Shown: piece by piece, positions 17,590 to 25,519 of the stretch | Numbering within the stretch: the first letter of the stretch is position 1 | How the letters are laid out: every line of letters begins with the position of its first letter | Assembly (NCBI GenBank): GCA_017625255.1 | Contig: JAGALK010000016.1 | Coordinates: 1 to 42,868, forward strand | DNA from: Lachnospiraceae bacterium | GTDB lineage: Bacteria; Bacillota; Clostridia; Lachnospirales; Lachnospiraceae | Length of the DNA stretch: 42,868 nucleotides | Reading direction: 5' to 3' | Translations under genes and position numbers: made by a program | The notes under the pieces: generated by a model | Told to the model about the DNA's origin: nothing | Databases searched by the model: none | What the model saw: the letters and a program-made list of their open reading frames with translations, nothing else

Positions 17590-18579
17590 TTAATTCTCCT
17601 TTATTGTCAATAGTAATAATTCAATTACAAGTTCAAAATTTACATTTGCCCGTAAACGGATTTTTGCTTTATCCAAAGCCTCAAGAATGTTTTCCACACC
17701 TTCATAAGAGCATCTGCTGGCTTCTTTTTTGATGTCATAAACCTCATCCTGAAATACCAGTTTATTAGCATCTGCTGTTGCTTTATACAATAATACATCT
17801 CTATACCAGATTAACATAATATCGAAATAATCGGTAATCTCTAATTTATATTCTGTAATCTGTTTTATAGCCTGTGTCATCTCATATAACTCAATATCAT
17901 CCAGTCGCTTGATAAGCTGTATGGCAGAATTTTTCATCTCATTGAAGTTTTCTGAGCCTGCTAACTGAATCGCTTTTCCCACATTTCCCTGAGCAAAGGC
18001 TACACAAATCTCTGCCTGATAATCCGGTATCTTTTTTTCCTGCATAAGAAACTGATAAATTTCCTTATCCGGCACAGCTTTTAAATCCAAACGGACACAT
18101 CTCGACAAAATAGTAGGTAAAAATCCATCTGCATTTGTAGTAAGCAAAATCAAAATTGCATAAGCAGGTGGTTCTTCAATCGTTTTTAGCAGTGCATTCT
18201 GTGCCTGTACATTCATTTTTTCAGCTTCATCAATAATATATATCTTATATTTACTGCTGTAAGGCTTCAATACAATATCATCATTTACCTGTTTACGAAT
18301 ATCATCTACACCAAGAGTATTTGGTTTTTCATGACTTACATAAATAATATCCGGCTGATTTCTGTTTGCCGCCTGTTTACAGGAATGACATTCTTCACAA
18401 GGAGAGGCTTCTTTTTTTTCACACTGTAAAGCTGTGGCAAAAGCCTCTGCTAACATCATTTTCCCGGATTTATCCGCGCCATTTAGTATATACGCATGGG
18501 ATACCTTGTCCATGGTAATTGCATTCATAAAATATTCTTTAATTTTTTCGTGTCCAATAATATTTGTAAAATTCGCCAT
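17590..18579 (-). CDS. holB: DNA polymerase III subunit delta'
   Basis: A 329-residue clamp-loader subunit. The AAA+ N-terminal domain has a degenerate Walker A (GADKSGKMM, no S/T after the Lys), a four-Cys zinc module (C-x8-C-x2-C-x2-C at about 53-66), DEAEKM as Walker B-like and TIEEPP with SRC near 145-160, all usual for HolB. It loads the sliding clamp with DnaX. GGGGAAA precedes the start. It lies between the YaaR gene and ricT, as in Bacillus. Confidence 0.95.
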   Translation of the reverse strand: MANFTNIIGHEKIKEYFMNAITMDKVSHAYILNGADKSGKMMLAEAFATALQCEKKEASPCEECHSCKQAANRNQPDIIYVSHEKPNTLGVDDIRKQVNDDIVLKPYSSKYKIYIIDEAEKMNVQAQNALLKTIEEPPAYAILILLTTNADGFLPTILSRCVRLDLKAVPDKEIYQFLMQEKKIPDYQAEICVAFAQGNVGKAIQLAGSENFNEMKNSAIQLIKRLDDIELYEMTQAIKQITEYKLEITDYFDIMLIWYRDVLLYKATADANKLVFQDEVYDIKKEASRCSYEGVENILEALDKAKIRLRANVNFELVIELLLLTIKEN

Positions 18580-18613
18580 ATACTTTCCCCTGTTTCATTA
18601 TATAATGATTTGT

Positions 18614-19054
18614 TTATGTAAAAATATCTAATATTAAGCCTTGTATTTCACCAATTCTGCTTAATATGGATAAATGATCCTTTTCATCCTTGACTAATTC
18701 ACTTGCTAAAGTATCCAGATTTTCATCAATTAATCGGATAATTCCATATACACGATGTCTGCCTTTTCTATCTAGGAAATTTTCTCTGGAAAACTTGTGC
18801 GAACGGTTTACTACTTCATTTAAGAAATCCTTGATAAGCCCTCTATAGCGTTTCATATCGCGGATATCCATATGCTGCGCAATCCTATCACCCTGAGTCG
18901 TAATATCATTTAACAACGCATTTAACCGTTCCTGAAGCTGTACTTCACTGATAGCACTTGTTAAGATAAACTTAAAACTGCCATCTGAAGCTGCCTTTTG
19001 CGTAGCAGTTTCCACAACGGAAGTTGGTGTCATTTCATTTACTTTCAATTCCAT
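18614..19054 (-). CDS. YaaR family protein (DUF327)
   Basis: 146 residues, mainly helical, matching the DUF327 proteins found between tmk and holB in Firmicutes. Recognisable parts are [22 protein letters not shown] and [21 protein letters not shown]. Function is not established. A perfect AGGAGG precedes the ATG and overlaps the end of the upstream kinase gene. Confidence 0.87.
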   Translation of the reverse strand: MELKVNEMTPTSVVETATQKAASDGSFKFILTSAISEVQLQERLNALLNDITTQGDRIAQHMDIRDMKRYRGLIKDFLNEVVNRSHKFSRENFLDRKGRHRVYGIIRLIDENLDTLASELVKDEKDHLSILSRIGEIQGLILDIFT

Positions 19055-19071
19055 GGAATCTCCACCTCCTG

Positions 19072-19665
19072 TTACTTCTGTAAAATAGCCTGTATATATT
19101 TTGTAATTTCTTCACAGATTTTACCCAATTCTTCGTTATTGAATCGTAGTGAAATACCGGCATGAAGCAATTTCTCTTCTGAAAAATCTGCGGCGTCAGC
19201 CAAAAATCTGCGGCATAGCTCTGCATATTTAGGTTCTTTTTCTAATTTTTCCCGATCTAATGCCCGTTGAAGCCGTACGCCATCCTCCACCTCAATATAA
19301 ATAGGTATAATCGAATCCTCTCCAAAATATTCCCGAATTTTTTCATAGGCTTCTAAGGTAGTAATCATCAGATAATTTTTCTCTTCTAAACAAATCTGTC
19401 CATCATCCACTGTAAAATAAGACCAGGGTCCATGTACCGTTTCATAGGTACGCAATTCAATTACTTTTCCGGCTTTCTGCAACTCTTCCTGCCGTTTAAT
19501 ATCTACAAAAAAGTATTCCCGACCTTCTTTCTCATTAGCTCGAATCGGTCTTGTCGTATATAATACAACCTTTGCCAAATGTAAATCTGTATTCTGTAAA
19601 AGCATTCTGTAAATCGTATCCTTTCCAGAGGAGCTTTTACCCATTACACAAAAAATTTTTCCCAT
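19072..19665 (-). CDS. Guanylate kinase-like nucleotide kinase at the tmk position
   Basis: 197 residues of the guanylate-kinase fold. The P-loop reads GKSSSGKDT (residues 9-17), with Asp in place of the usual Ser/Thr after the Lys. [18 protein letters not shown] around 38-55 matches the GMP-binding arginine/tyrosine region of Gmk, but the later Gmk segment around Y-G-T-S is replaced by HGPWSYFTV. It occupies the slot of tmk in the Bacillus order (yaaO-tmk-yaaQ-yaaR-holB). The substrate could be GMP or another (d)NMP and is not settled by sequence. Confidence 0.75.
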   Translation of the reverse strand: MGKIFCVMGKSSSGKDTIYRMLLQNTDLHLAKVVLYTTRPIRANEKEGREYFFVDIKRQEELQKAGKVIELRTYETVHGPWSYFTVDDGQICLEEKNYLMITTLEAYEKIREYFGEDSIIPIYIEVEDGVRLQRALDREKLEKEPKYAELCRRFLADAADFSEEKLLHAGISLRFNNEELGKICEEITKYIQAILQK

Positions 19666-19716
19666 CTCATTTTACCTTTTGTGATTATTTTTCCACTCTT
19701 TAGTATAATATAGTAT

Positions 19717-21120
19717 CTAAAAATTGACAATGTTTATCCTCTCATTTATTATATCGGCAATTCCCTGCAAATTCAGTCGAAGTTCTACACTTTTTCGAAC
19801 ATTTTTTATGAAATCCTCATCGATAATTTCTCCCGGCAAAAGCACAGGAATTCCCGGCGGATAAATATAAACAGAAGCCGCAGATACCTTGCCTATAGCT
19901 TCATCAAAGGAAACCTCTTTTTTTGAAAGCTCCTCTGCCTGATATACCTCTAAGACCTTTCTTTTTTTACTATAAAGCTGCTTAACAAAATGTGTTGTGT
20001 CTGTTTCTGCTTTCATCGAAAGGGTTGCATCAATTTCTTTCAGTGCCTGAGATAAACGCAAAAACCCTTCCTTTGTATCCATAATACTCGTCATTGCCAA
20101 TACATAATAGCCTGAAACCATTTCCATTTGTAAATGATATTTATGTAACAACACATCATAGAGCTCTTTTCCTGTCATATTGGTATTTTTTACAGAAATT
20201 ACCAGCTTAGACGGGTCTTTATTTTCCTGTATTGGCATGATTTGAATATGCGATAATTCTTTTGCCTGTATATAGAATGCAGTAAGATTTTCATAGAAAG
20301 TAAAGAATAGCTCCTTTGCTTGTTCCCGCAGTAATCTTACACAAGCTTCCATACCCGCCATAAGCACATAAGACGGTGAACTTGTCTCATAAATATTCAA
20401 AAATTTTTCGATTTTTTCTGCTGCAATAAATTCTGAATTTAAATGCAGTAATGCCGTTTGTGTCAAAGAAGGAAGTACCTTGTGCATACTTTGGATAACA
20501 ATATCCGCCCCTTGCCTTACTGCTGTCTCCGGAAATGCAGGATGAAAACCAAAATGTGCACCATGAGCTTCGTCCACAATAAGTGGAATTTTGTATTCAT
20601 GCACAATTTTTGCAATAGTTTCGACATCACTGACAATTCCCTCATAGGTTGGCGAGGTAATCATAACAGCAGAAGCATCCGGATTTTTCTCCAATGCTTC
20701 TTTGACGATTTGAGGTGTTATTTCTCCCTGTATACCAAACTCTGTCATTTCCGGCTGCAGATAAACGGTAGACAACTGCATAAGAAAAACAGCATGAGAT
20801 ACGGCTTTGTGCACATTTCTTGCCATAAGCAATTTTTTCCCTCTGCCTACAGCAGCAGAAATCGCAGCAAGAATTCCACAGGAACTACCATTAATCAGAT
20901 AATATGTTTTTTTAGAATCATATAATTTTGCCGCCCGCATCTGGGCTTTTTGCAGGATATCTTCTGCGGCATGAAGATTATCAAACCCATCTATTTCTGT
21001 AATATCTATTCCGTATGCATCTGTTAAACCTATGGACCGGCGTTTATGTCCCGGCATATGAAAAGGATAATAATCACTTTTTGCATAGGCTTTTAGTTTT
21101 ATGTCTAATTCTTCTTCCAT
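19717..21120 (-). CDS. Orn/Lys/Arg decarboxylase family protein (YaaO-like)
   Basis: A 467-residue fold-type I PLP enzyme. The PLP lysine lies in VIQSMHKVLPSLTQTA; substrate-side features are MPGHKRR near residue 23 and VDEAHGAHFGF near 190. It would decarboxylate arginine, lysine or ornithine in polyamine metabolism; members in this locus are short forms without the N-terminal wing domain. It starts 15 bp after the carboxypeptidase stop and has a weak ribosome binding site (AAAGGG), so it may depend on the upstream gene's translation. Exact substrate not assigned. Confidence 0.87.
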   Translation of the reverse strand: MEEELDIKLKAYAKSDYYPFHMPGHKRRSIGLTDAYGIDITEIDGFDNLHAAEDILQKAQMRAAKLYDSKKTYYLINGSSCGILAAISAAVGRGKKLLMARNVHKAVSHAVFLMQLSTVYLQPEMTEFGIQGEITPQIVKEALEKNPDASAVMITSPTYEGIVSDVETIAKIVHEYKIPLIVDEAHGAHFGFHPAFPETAVRQGADIVIQSMHKVLPSLTQTALLHLNSEFIAAEKIEKFLNIYETSSPSYVLMAGMEACVRLLREQAKELFFTFYENLTAFYIQAKELSHIQIMPIQENKDPSKLVISVKNTNMTGKELYDVLLHKYHLQMEMVSGYYVLAMTSIMDTKEGFLRLSQALKEIDATLSMKAETDTTHFVKQLYSKKRKVLEVYQAEELSKKEVSFDEAIGKVSAASVYIYPPGIPVLLPGEIIDEDFIKNVRKSVELRLNLQGIADIINERINIVNF

Positions 21121-21135
21121 ATTTTGTTTTACCCT

Positions 21136-22518
21136 TTAAAATCGCGTGCGCCTTCTTCTGCGATACATTTTATTTTTCTTAATTTCCTTATACGGTGACT
21201 TATCTCTCCGATTCATATTCAATTTTCTTTTTATTAAATAGAAATTATCAATAAATTTCCAAATTAAAAAAATGAGAACAATGACAGCAATTCCAATTCC
21301 GATACATTTAAAAATAAAGCTGACAGGAATCTTAACGGTTTTTTCCTTTGTCGTATCCTCGCCTTTCACTTCCTCTGTATCCTGTGGATGAAATTCAAAG
21401 GTTTCTATGGCAATATTATCATTTGCAATAATATCTGCACCACCTACAAATCGCTCCCCATAGGTATAAGCAATCGTTCCTACCACATCTGCATCTGTAT
21501 TATCATATACAATTTCAGATTTCATATCTTCAAATTTTGCTGTTACAGGTAATACTACACTTCCCGATGAATCAATATCTACAAAGGATGCATATTTTTT
21601 TTCTTCCTGAATATAGCCCGTTTCATTTTCCTCTATATTCATCATTTTAAAATTTTCAAAGCAGAAATCAAATAATCCTCTTGTATCTTCATAATGTCCA
21701 CCGGAAGGAGCATTTAATACAACACAGGCTAAAGTCATACCATCCTTTTGTGCATAAGTCACCAATGTACTGTTTGCAACTGTTGTATAGCCTGTTTTTC
21801 CTCCAAGACAATACTCATATAAATATTTTCCCGTAGTTAATGGAAAAAGCATCTGGTGATGATTATTCAAATAGGTTTCTTCATCCGTATGCTTATTAGT
21901 AAAAGGAATTGTATAATTTTTTGTGCCACATATGGTTCTGAAATCCTCATTCAAATAAGCTTCTCTTGCAATTAATGCCATGTCATATGCCGTTGTATAA
22001 TGCTGCTCATCCGGCAAACCATTACTATTATTAAAATGCGTATTTAAACAGCCAAGCTCTGTTGCCCGTTCATTCATCATATTCACAAATGCATCAATAC
22101 TTCCGCCTGCTACATGCTCACCTACTGCATATGCACATTCATTGGCAGACTCTAGCATAACTGCATACAGACACTGTTCCATTGTCATTTGCTCGCCCAC
22201 ATCTCTGGCGATTCCAGAGCCTTCTGTTTTAAATACAGAATCCTCCGAAAAAGTGACAACCTCCTGCATATCACTATTTTCTAAAGCTAAAAGCGTTGTC
22301 ATAATTTTTGTAATACTTGCCGGATAATGTACATTATGAATATTCTTTTCATAGAGAATTGCACCGGTTTCTATTTCTACCACAATTGCAGCCGCAGATT
22401 GAGTATCCGGTCCCTGTGGCCAATCTACTATCTCTTTGGCATGAATATTACCGCTGAAACTGCCTGCAACAAGAGTAATAATACTCATTAAACATAATAA
22501 TTTTTTTCTTATCTTCAA
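21136..22518 (-). CDS. D-alanyl-D-alanine carboxypeptidase (low-molecular-weight PBP)
   Basis: 460 residues. A signal peptide (about 1-27) precedes the serine-peptidase domain with SITK at 68-71, SAN at 124-126 and KTG at 241-243. A C-terminal helix (IGIGIAVIVLIFLIWKF) then a basic tail replaces the usual amphipathic anchor. It trims pentapeptides in peptidoglycan and resembles the DacF group. The start codon is TTG at 22516-22518, supported by GAGGTG upstream. It leads the decarboxylase operon. Confidence 0.92.
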   Translation of the reverse strand: MKIRKKLLCLMSIITLVAGSFSGNIHAKEIVDWPQGPDTQSAAAIVVEIETGAILYEKNIHNVHYPASITKIMTTLLALENSDMQEVVTFSEDSVFKTEGSGIARDVGEQMTMEQCLYAVMLESANECAYAVGEHVAGGSIDAFVNMMNERATELGCLNTHFNNSNGLPDEQHYTTAYDMALIAREAYLNEDFRTICGTKNYTIPFTNKHTDEETYLNNHHQMLFPLTTGKYLYEYCLGGKTGYTTVANSTLVTYAQKDGMTLACVVLNAPSGGHYEDTRGLFDFCFENFKMMNIEENETGYIQEEKKYASFVDIDSSGSVVLPVTAKFEDMKSEIVYDNTDADVVGTIAYTYGERFVGGADIIANDNIAIETFEFHPQDTEEVKGEDTTKEKTVKIPVSFIFKCIGIGIAVIVLIFLIWKFIDNFYLIKRKLNMNRRDKSPYKEIKKNKMYRRRRRTRF

Positions 22519-22612
22519 AAGGGCACACCTCGCTTAGTTTATTTATTAATTATAGTATAATATTCTATCTTTAGATAAGCAATATTAACTTCTTTTCATT
22601 CTTTGCATTTTG

Positions 22613-22641
22613 TTGTAAAATATCCCTGTATATACTATTAC
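22613..22641 (+). promoter_or_regulatory. Candidate promoter of trmB
   Basis: -35 TTGTAA (22613-22618), 17-bp spacer, -10 TATTAC (22636-22641), 18 bp before the ATG. An overlapping TATACT is an alternative -10. Divergent from the carboxypeptidase gene. Confidence 0.4.
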
Positions 22642-22658
22642 GAAATGAGGAATTTTTT

Positions 22659-23300
22659 ATGCGTTTAAGAAATATAAAAGGTGCCAATGAAGCTGTAGCA
22701 GCAAGTCCATACTGTGTTTCTACTCCAACAGATTTGAAAGGAAAATGGCAGAACTTTTTTAAAAACACCAATCCTATTCATATTGAAATTGGTATGGGAA
22801 AAGGACAATTTATCATGGAACTTGCCAGACAAAATCCAGATATTAACTATATCGGTATTGAAAGATACACCAGTGTATTGCTTCGTGCATTACAGAAAAT
22901 GGAGCTTGAGCCTTTAGAAAATCTTTGCTTTCTCTGTGTAGATGCACAGATTCTTCCCGAAGTATTTATCCCTGGTGAAGTAGAAAGAATTTATTTAAAT
23001 TTTTCTGATCCATGGCCAAAGGACAGACATGCCAAACGGCGTTTAACCTCCAGAAATTTTATGGAATGCTATGATAAATTTTTAGCTCCACAGGGACATA
23101 TCGAGTTTAAAACAGACAATCAGGGATTATTTGATTTTTCTCTTGAGGAAATTCCAGCTTCCGGTTGGACAATTACCGCTTATACCAAAGACCTTCATCA
23201 CAATGAAACAATGAATGCCGGAAATATTATGACCGAATACGAAGAAAAGTTTTCATCCATGGGAAATCCTATCTGCAAACTGATTGCATCCCGTTCATAA
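22659..23300 (+). CDS. trmB: tRNA (guanine46-N7)-methyltransferase
   Basis: 213 residues. SAM-binding IEIGMGKGQFIMELA near residue 45 and the family's NFSDPWPKDRHAKRRL near 117, with the C-terminal FKTDNQGLFDFS. It methylates G46 in the variable loop of many tRNAs. The ATG follows GAGGA. It forms a single-gene unit ended by the hairpin at 23306-23348. Confidence 0.97.
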   Translation: MRLRNIKGANEAVAASPYCVSTPTDLKGKWQNFFKNTNPIHIEIGMGKGQFIMELARQNPDINYIGIERYTSVLLRALQKMELEPLENLCFLCVDAQILPEVFIPGEVERIYLNFSDPWPKDRHAKRRLTSRNFMECYDKFLAPQGHIEFKTDNQGLFDFSLEEIPASGWTITAYTKDLHHNETMNAGNIMTEYEEKFSSMGNPICKLIASRS

Positions 23301-23305
23301 TCAAC

Positions 23306-23348
23306 AAAAAAACCTCCCCGCATATACTAATCATGTGAGGAGGTTTTT
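23306..23348 (+). terminator. Terminator of trmB
   Basis: Arms AAAAACCTCC (23308-23317) and GGAGGTTTTT (23339-23348) form a 10-bp stem ending in Ts. The right arm also contains the ribosome binding site of the small ORF that follows. Confidence 0.8.
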
Positions 23349-23351
23349 CTT

Positions 23352-23474
23352 ATGAAACAAAAATTCTGTCGGCGATGCTGCAAATTCTTTTATTACAATC
23401 GCTGCTTACCAAATAAAATACTTTGTATTAAGCATTCCTTTAAAGAAGTATGTAATTTTTTAAATTTACACTAA
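23352..23474 (+). CDS. Candidate Cys-rich microprotein (40 residues)
   Basis: A 40-codon ORF with six Cys at positions 6, 9, 10, 18, 25 and 34, starting FCRRCCKFF after MKQK. GAGGAGG (23337-23343) is spaced eight bases before the ATG, an ideal ribosome binding site, but it lies in the stem of the trmB terminator. CxxCC plus further Cys suggests a metal-binding or disulfide-rich peptide. It is too short for certainty and I do not recognise a family; translation would need readthrough past the terminator or a transcript starting inside it. Confidence 0.45.
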   Translation: MKQKFCRRCCKFFYYNRCLPNKILCIKHSFKEVCNFLNLH

Positions 23475-23481
23475 TATTCTC

Positions 23482-24141
23482 TTACTGCATTTCTTCTAAA
23501 ATTTTCAAAATCTCCATAGGTGTTTCTGCAAAATATTTAACACCATGCTCTTGCAGCAATTCTTTATCCCGGAATCCCCAAAGTACACCAATACAGGGAA
23601 TTCCTGCATTTTTTGCTGTATCTGCATCTACATCGGAATCTCCGATAAATACTGCTTTATCTAAATCCACACCCAACTCTTTTGCTGCCTGAAATACAGT
23701 ATCCGGTGCAGGCTTTCTGGCAATTCCTTCCCTTTCACCGATTGCAGCCATAAAATACTTATCAAAATAATAAGGACTTAATTCTTTTACTGCAAAATCA
23801 GCTTTATTAGAAACAATTGCTAATTTTATCCCTTGTGCATACAGCTTAGAAACAACCTCCATAATTCCGTCATAGGGTTTTGTCTTATTTTTAGAATTTT
23901 TCTGATAATGCTCTTTAAATGCTTCAAAAATTGCTTCAAACTGAGGATGCTCTTCTCCACCTTCTACTGCCCGTTTCATCAGATTTCGAATACCATTACC
24001 TACATACATTCGCACCTGTTCTAAAGATTTTTGAGGACAATTATAGACTTTTAAAGCAGCATTTACGCTATCCGCTAAATCTTCCAATGTATCTAATAAA
24101 GTTCCGTCTAAATCAAAAATAACCGCTTCATATTTATGCAT
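23482..24141 (-). CDS. gph: HAD-superfamily phosphatase, phosphoglycolate phosphatase-like
   Basis: 219 residues. DxD motif VIFDLDGTLLDT at the start, the four-helix cap at about 17-80, Thr/Ser motif (IVSNKADF), Lys in GIARKPAPD and the acidic motif IGDSDVDADTA. This is the Gph/PgmB group; phosphoglycolate is the usual assignment, but HAD specificities are broad. It lies downstream of tRNA-Lys on the same strand. Confidence 0.85.
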   Translation of the reverse strand: MHKYEAVIFDLDGTLLDTLEDLADSVNAALKVYNCPQKSLEQVRMYVGNGIRNLMKRAVEGGEEHPQFEAIFEAFKEHYQKNSKNKTKPYDGIMEVVSKLYAQGIKLAIVSNKADFAVKELSPYYFDKYFMAAIGEREGIARKPAPDTVFQAAKELGVDLDKAVFIGDSDVDADTAKNAGIPCIGVLWGFRDKELLQEHGVKYFAETPMEILKILEEMQ

Positions 24142-24181
24142 ATTCTACTCCTTGTAAATCAATATTTTTCTTATCCAATAA

Positions 24182-24225
24182 AAAAGCACCAACCCCATAG
24201 TCTAAACTACAAAATCGGTACTTTT
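24182..24225 (-). terminator. Terminator of tRNA-Lys
   Basis: Arms pair as AAAAGTACC / GGTGCTTTT on the minus strand with several G-U pairs and an inner TAGT/ACTA helix, followed by a T-run. It sits right after the tRNA 3' end. Confidence 0.6.
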
Positions 24226-24229
24226 ATAA

Positions 24230-24302
24230 TGCGCCACCAGGGGTTCGAACCCTGGACACCCTGATTAAGAGTCAGGTGCTCTGCCAGCTGAGCTAGTGGC
24301 GC
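24230..24302 (-). tRNA. tRNA-Lys (anticodon CTT)
   Basis: 73-nt cloverleaf on the minus strand. Acceptor GCGCCAC/GTGGCGC, D stem GCTC/GAGC, anticodon stem CCTGA/TCAGG around loop CTCTTAA (anticodon CTT), T-loop TTCGAAC with a CAGGG/CCCTG stem. Discriminator A; CCA is not encoded. Confidence 0.97.
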
Positions 24303-24325
24303 TTGTCTTTTCAACGACAAAACAT

Positions 24326-24354
24326 ATTATATAGTATATATATAAAAAAATCAA
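24326..24354 (-). promoter_or_regulatory. Promoter of tRNA-Lys
   Basis: -35 TTGATT (24349-24354), 17-bp spacer, perfect -10 TATAAT (24326-24331), both on the minus strand. The stretch TTGATTTTTTTATA is identical to that upstream of the tRNA-Arg promoter. Confidence 0.8.
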
Positions 24355-24374
24355 TACCTATTTTCAAAAAATTT

Positions 24375-24408
24375 AGGATAACTCAGATTATTTTGTCTGA
24401 GTTATCCT
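24375..24408 (-). terminator. Terminator of the coiled-coil membrane protein gene
   Basis: Perfect 13-bp stem AGGATAACTCAGA / TCTGAGTTATCCT with an 8-base loop, followed on the minus strand by six Ts. It immediately follows the stop codon. Confidence 0.9.
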
Positions 24409-24414
24409 ATTTGA

Positions 24415-25422
24415 TTACATATTGGCTAATAATGCCGCAATTTCATCCGGTGTCATTACATGATTTGGATTAGACATATCCGGCATTGGCGGTTTTTCTT
24501 CCACTACAGGTTCTGGTTCTGGCTCAGCATTTGTTTCACCGATTAATTTTGCAATTTCTTCCGGTGTCATCACATGGTTTGGATCATTTGAAATAGATGC
24601 CTGCGGTTCTAATTCCGGTATTTCAATTTTCTCCTCTTCTGTAATTTCTTCTACAACCGGTTCTGCTGTTTCATTTTCTATTGTTTCCTCTGCTTCTTGA
24701 ACAGTATCTTCGATTATTTCTACCGGTGCTTCTGTTTCTTCTGCTGCTGCCTGAATCTCTTCTTCTGATACAATAGCTTCTTCTACATCAAAACCTTCTT
24801 CTGATGCAGTCAATGCAGAAGGATTTTTTTGAATCTCTTCTTTTACTGCATTTTCTATAGTATTTATAGAAGAAAGAATCTTTTCTGTCATTTCATCAAG
24901 TCTGGATAACTTGCTTTCTTCTATAGCTTTTTCCATATTAGTTAACTTCTCTTCTAATGAATGCAATCTTTCAATCATCTGATCGTTTGAATTCATTAAA
25001 GCAGTTGCATTTTCTTTACTTCTATGAATAGTTACCTTTGCAACAGCTTTCTGTGATTCTATTAAATCCTCAATTGGAATATCAGAATTTTCTTCGATTT
25101 CCTTTAAAATCACATACATATCTTCAAAATTATCCTTCATCAGAAGATAGGACATTCTCTGGGATTTAAATAGGTTTTCATACTCTTTTTCACTTTTTTC
25201 TGCTTCATCATTTCGTATTTTGAATCCCAAATCAATAATCCAATATACAAAACACAACATGACAAGACCAACTACCCCTAAAACCATATAATCTGTCGGT
25301 CTGTTAATCATCAGGTATAATTCTGCAATAAACAAAGCTGCCAATATAATAATAAATATTGTCATTTTTGACTTTTTATTCCCTGACTTTTTACCCTGCA
25401 CATTTTCCATATCTTTGCTCAT
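24415..25422 (-). CDS. Membrane-anchored coiled-coil protein with two C-terminal EIxxLL motifs
   Basis: 335 residues. Two hydrophobic helices (about 20-38 and 45-64) anchor it. A long helical, coiled-coil-like region (about 75-200) and an acidic, Pro/Glu-rich, probably disordered tail (205-335) follow. The tail holds two near-identical 14-residue motifs, PNHVMTPEEIAKLI (281-294) and PNHVMTPDEIAALL (319-332), the second at the very C-terminus. They resemble the short N-terminal helix of flagellar FliM/FliN (S-Q-D-E-I-D-A-L-L). The start ATG (25420-25422) is preferred, with GAGG nine bases upstream, over an ATG at 25429-25431. It follows the cyclic-nucleotide-binding-like gene by 97 bp. Confidence 0.75.
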   Translation of the reverse strand: MSKDMENVQGKKSGNKKSKMTIFIIILAALFIAELYLMINRPTDYMVLGVVGLVMLCFVYWIIDLGFKIRNDEAEKSEKEYENLFKSQRMSYLLMKDNFEDMYVILKEIEENSDIPIEDLIESQKAVAKVTIHRSKENATALMNSNDQMIERLHSLEEKLTNMEKAIEESKLSRLDEMTEKILSSINTIENAVKEEIQKNPSALTASEEGFDVEEAIVSEEEIQAAAEETEAPVEIIEDTVQEAEETIENETAEPVVEEITEEEKIEIPELEPQASISNDPNHVMTPEEIAKLIGETNAEPEPEPVVEEKPPMPDMSNPNHVMTPDEIAALLANM

Positions 25423-25519
25423 AAACACCATCCTCTGTTTTCGTACATTCTCGTTTTTCGCAACTGTTCATCAAACTTTACAGTTATTGTTATTTTACCA
25501 TATTATACAATTTTTAGCA

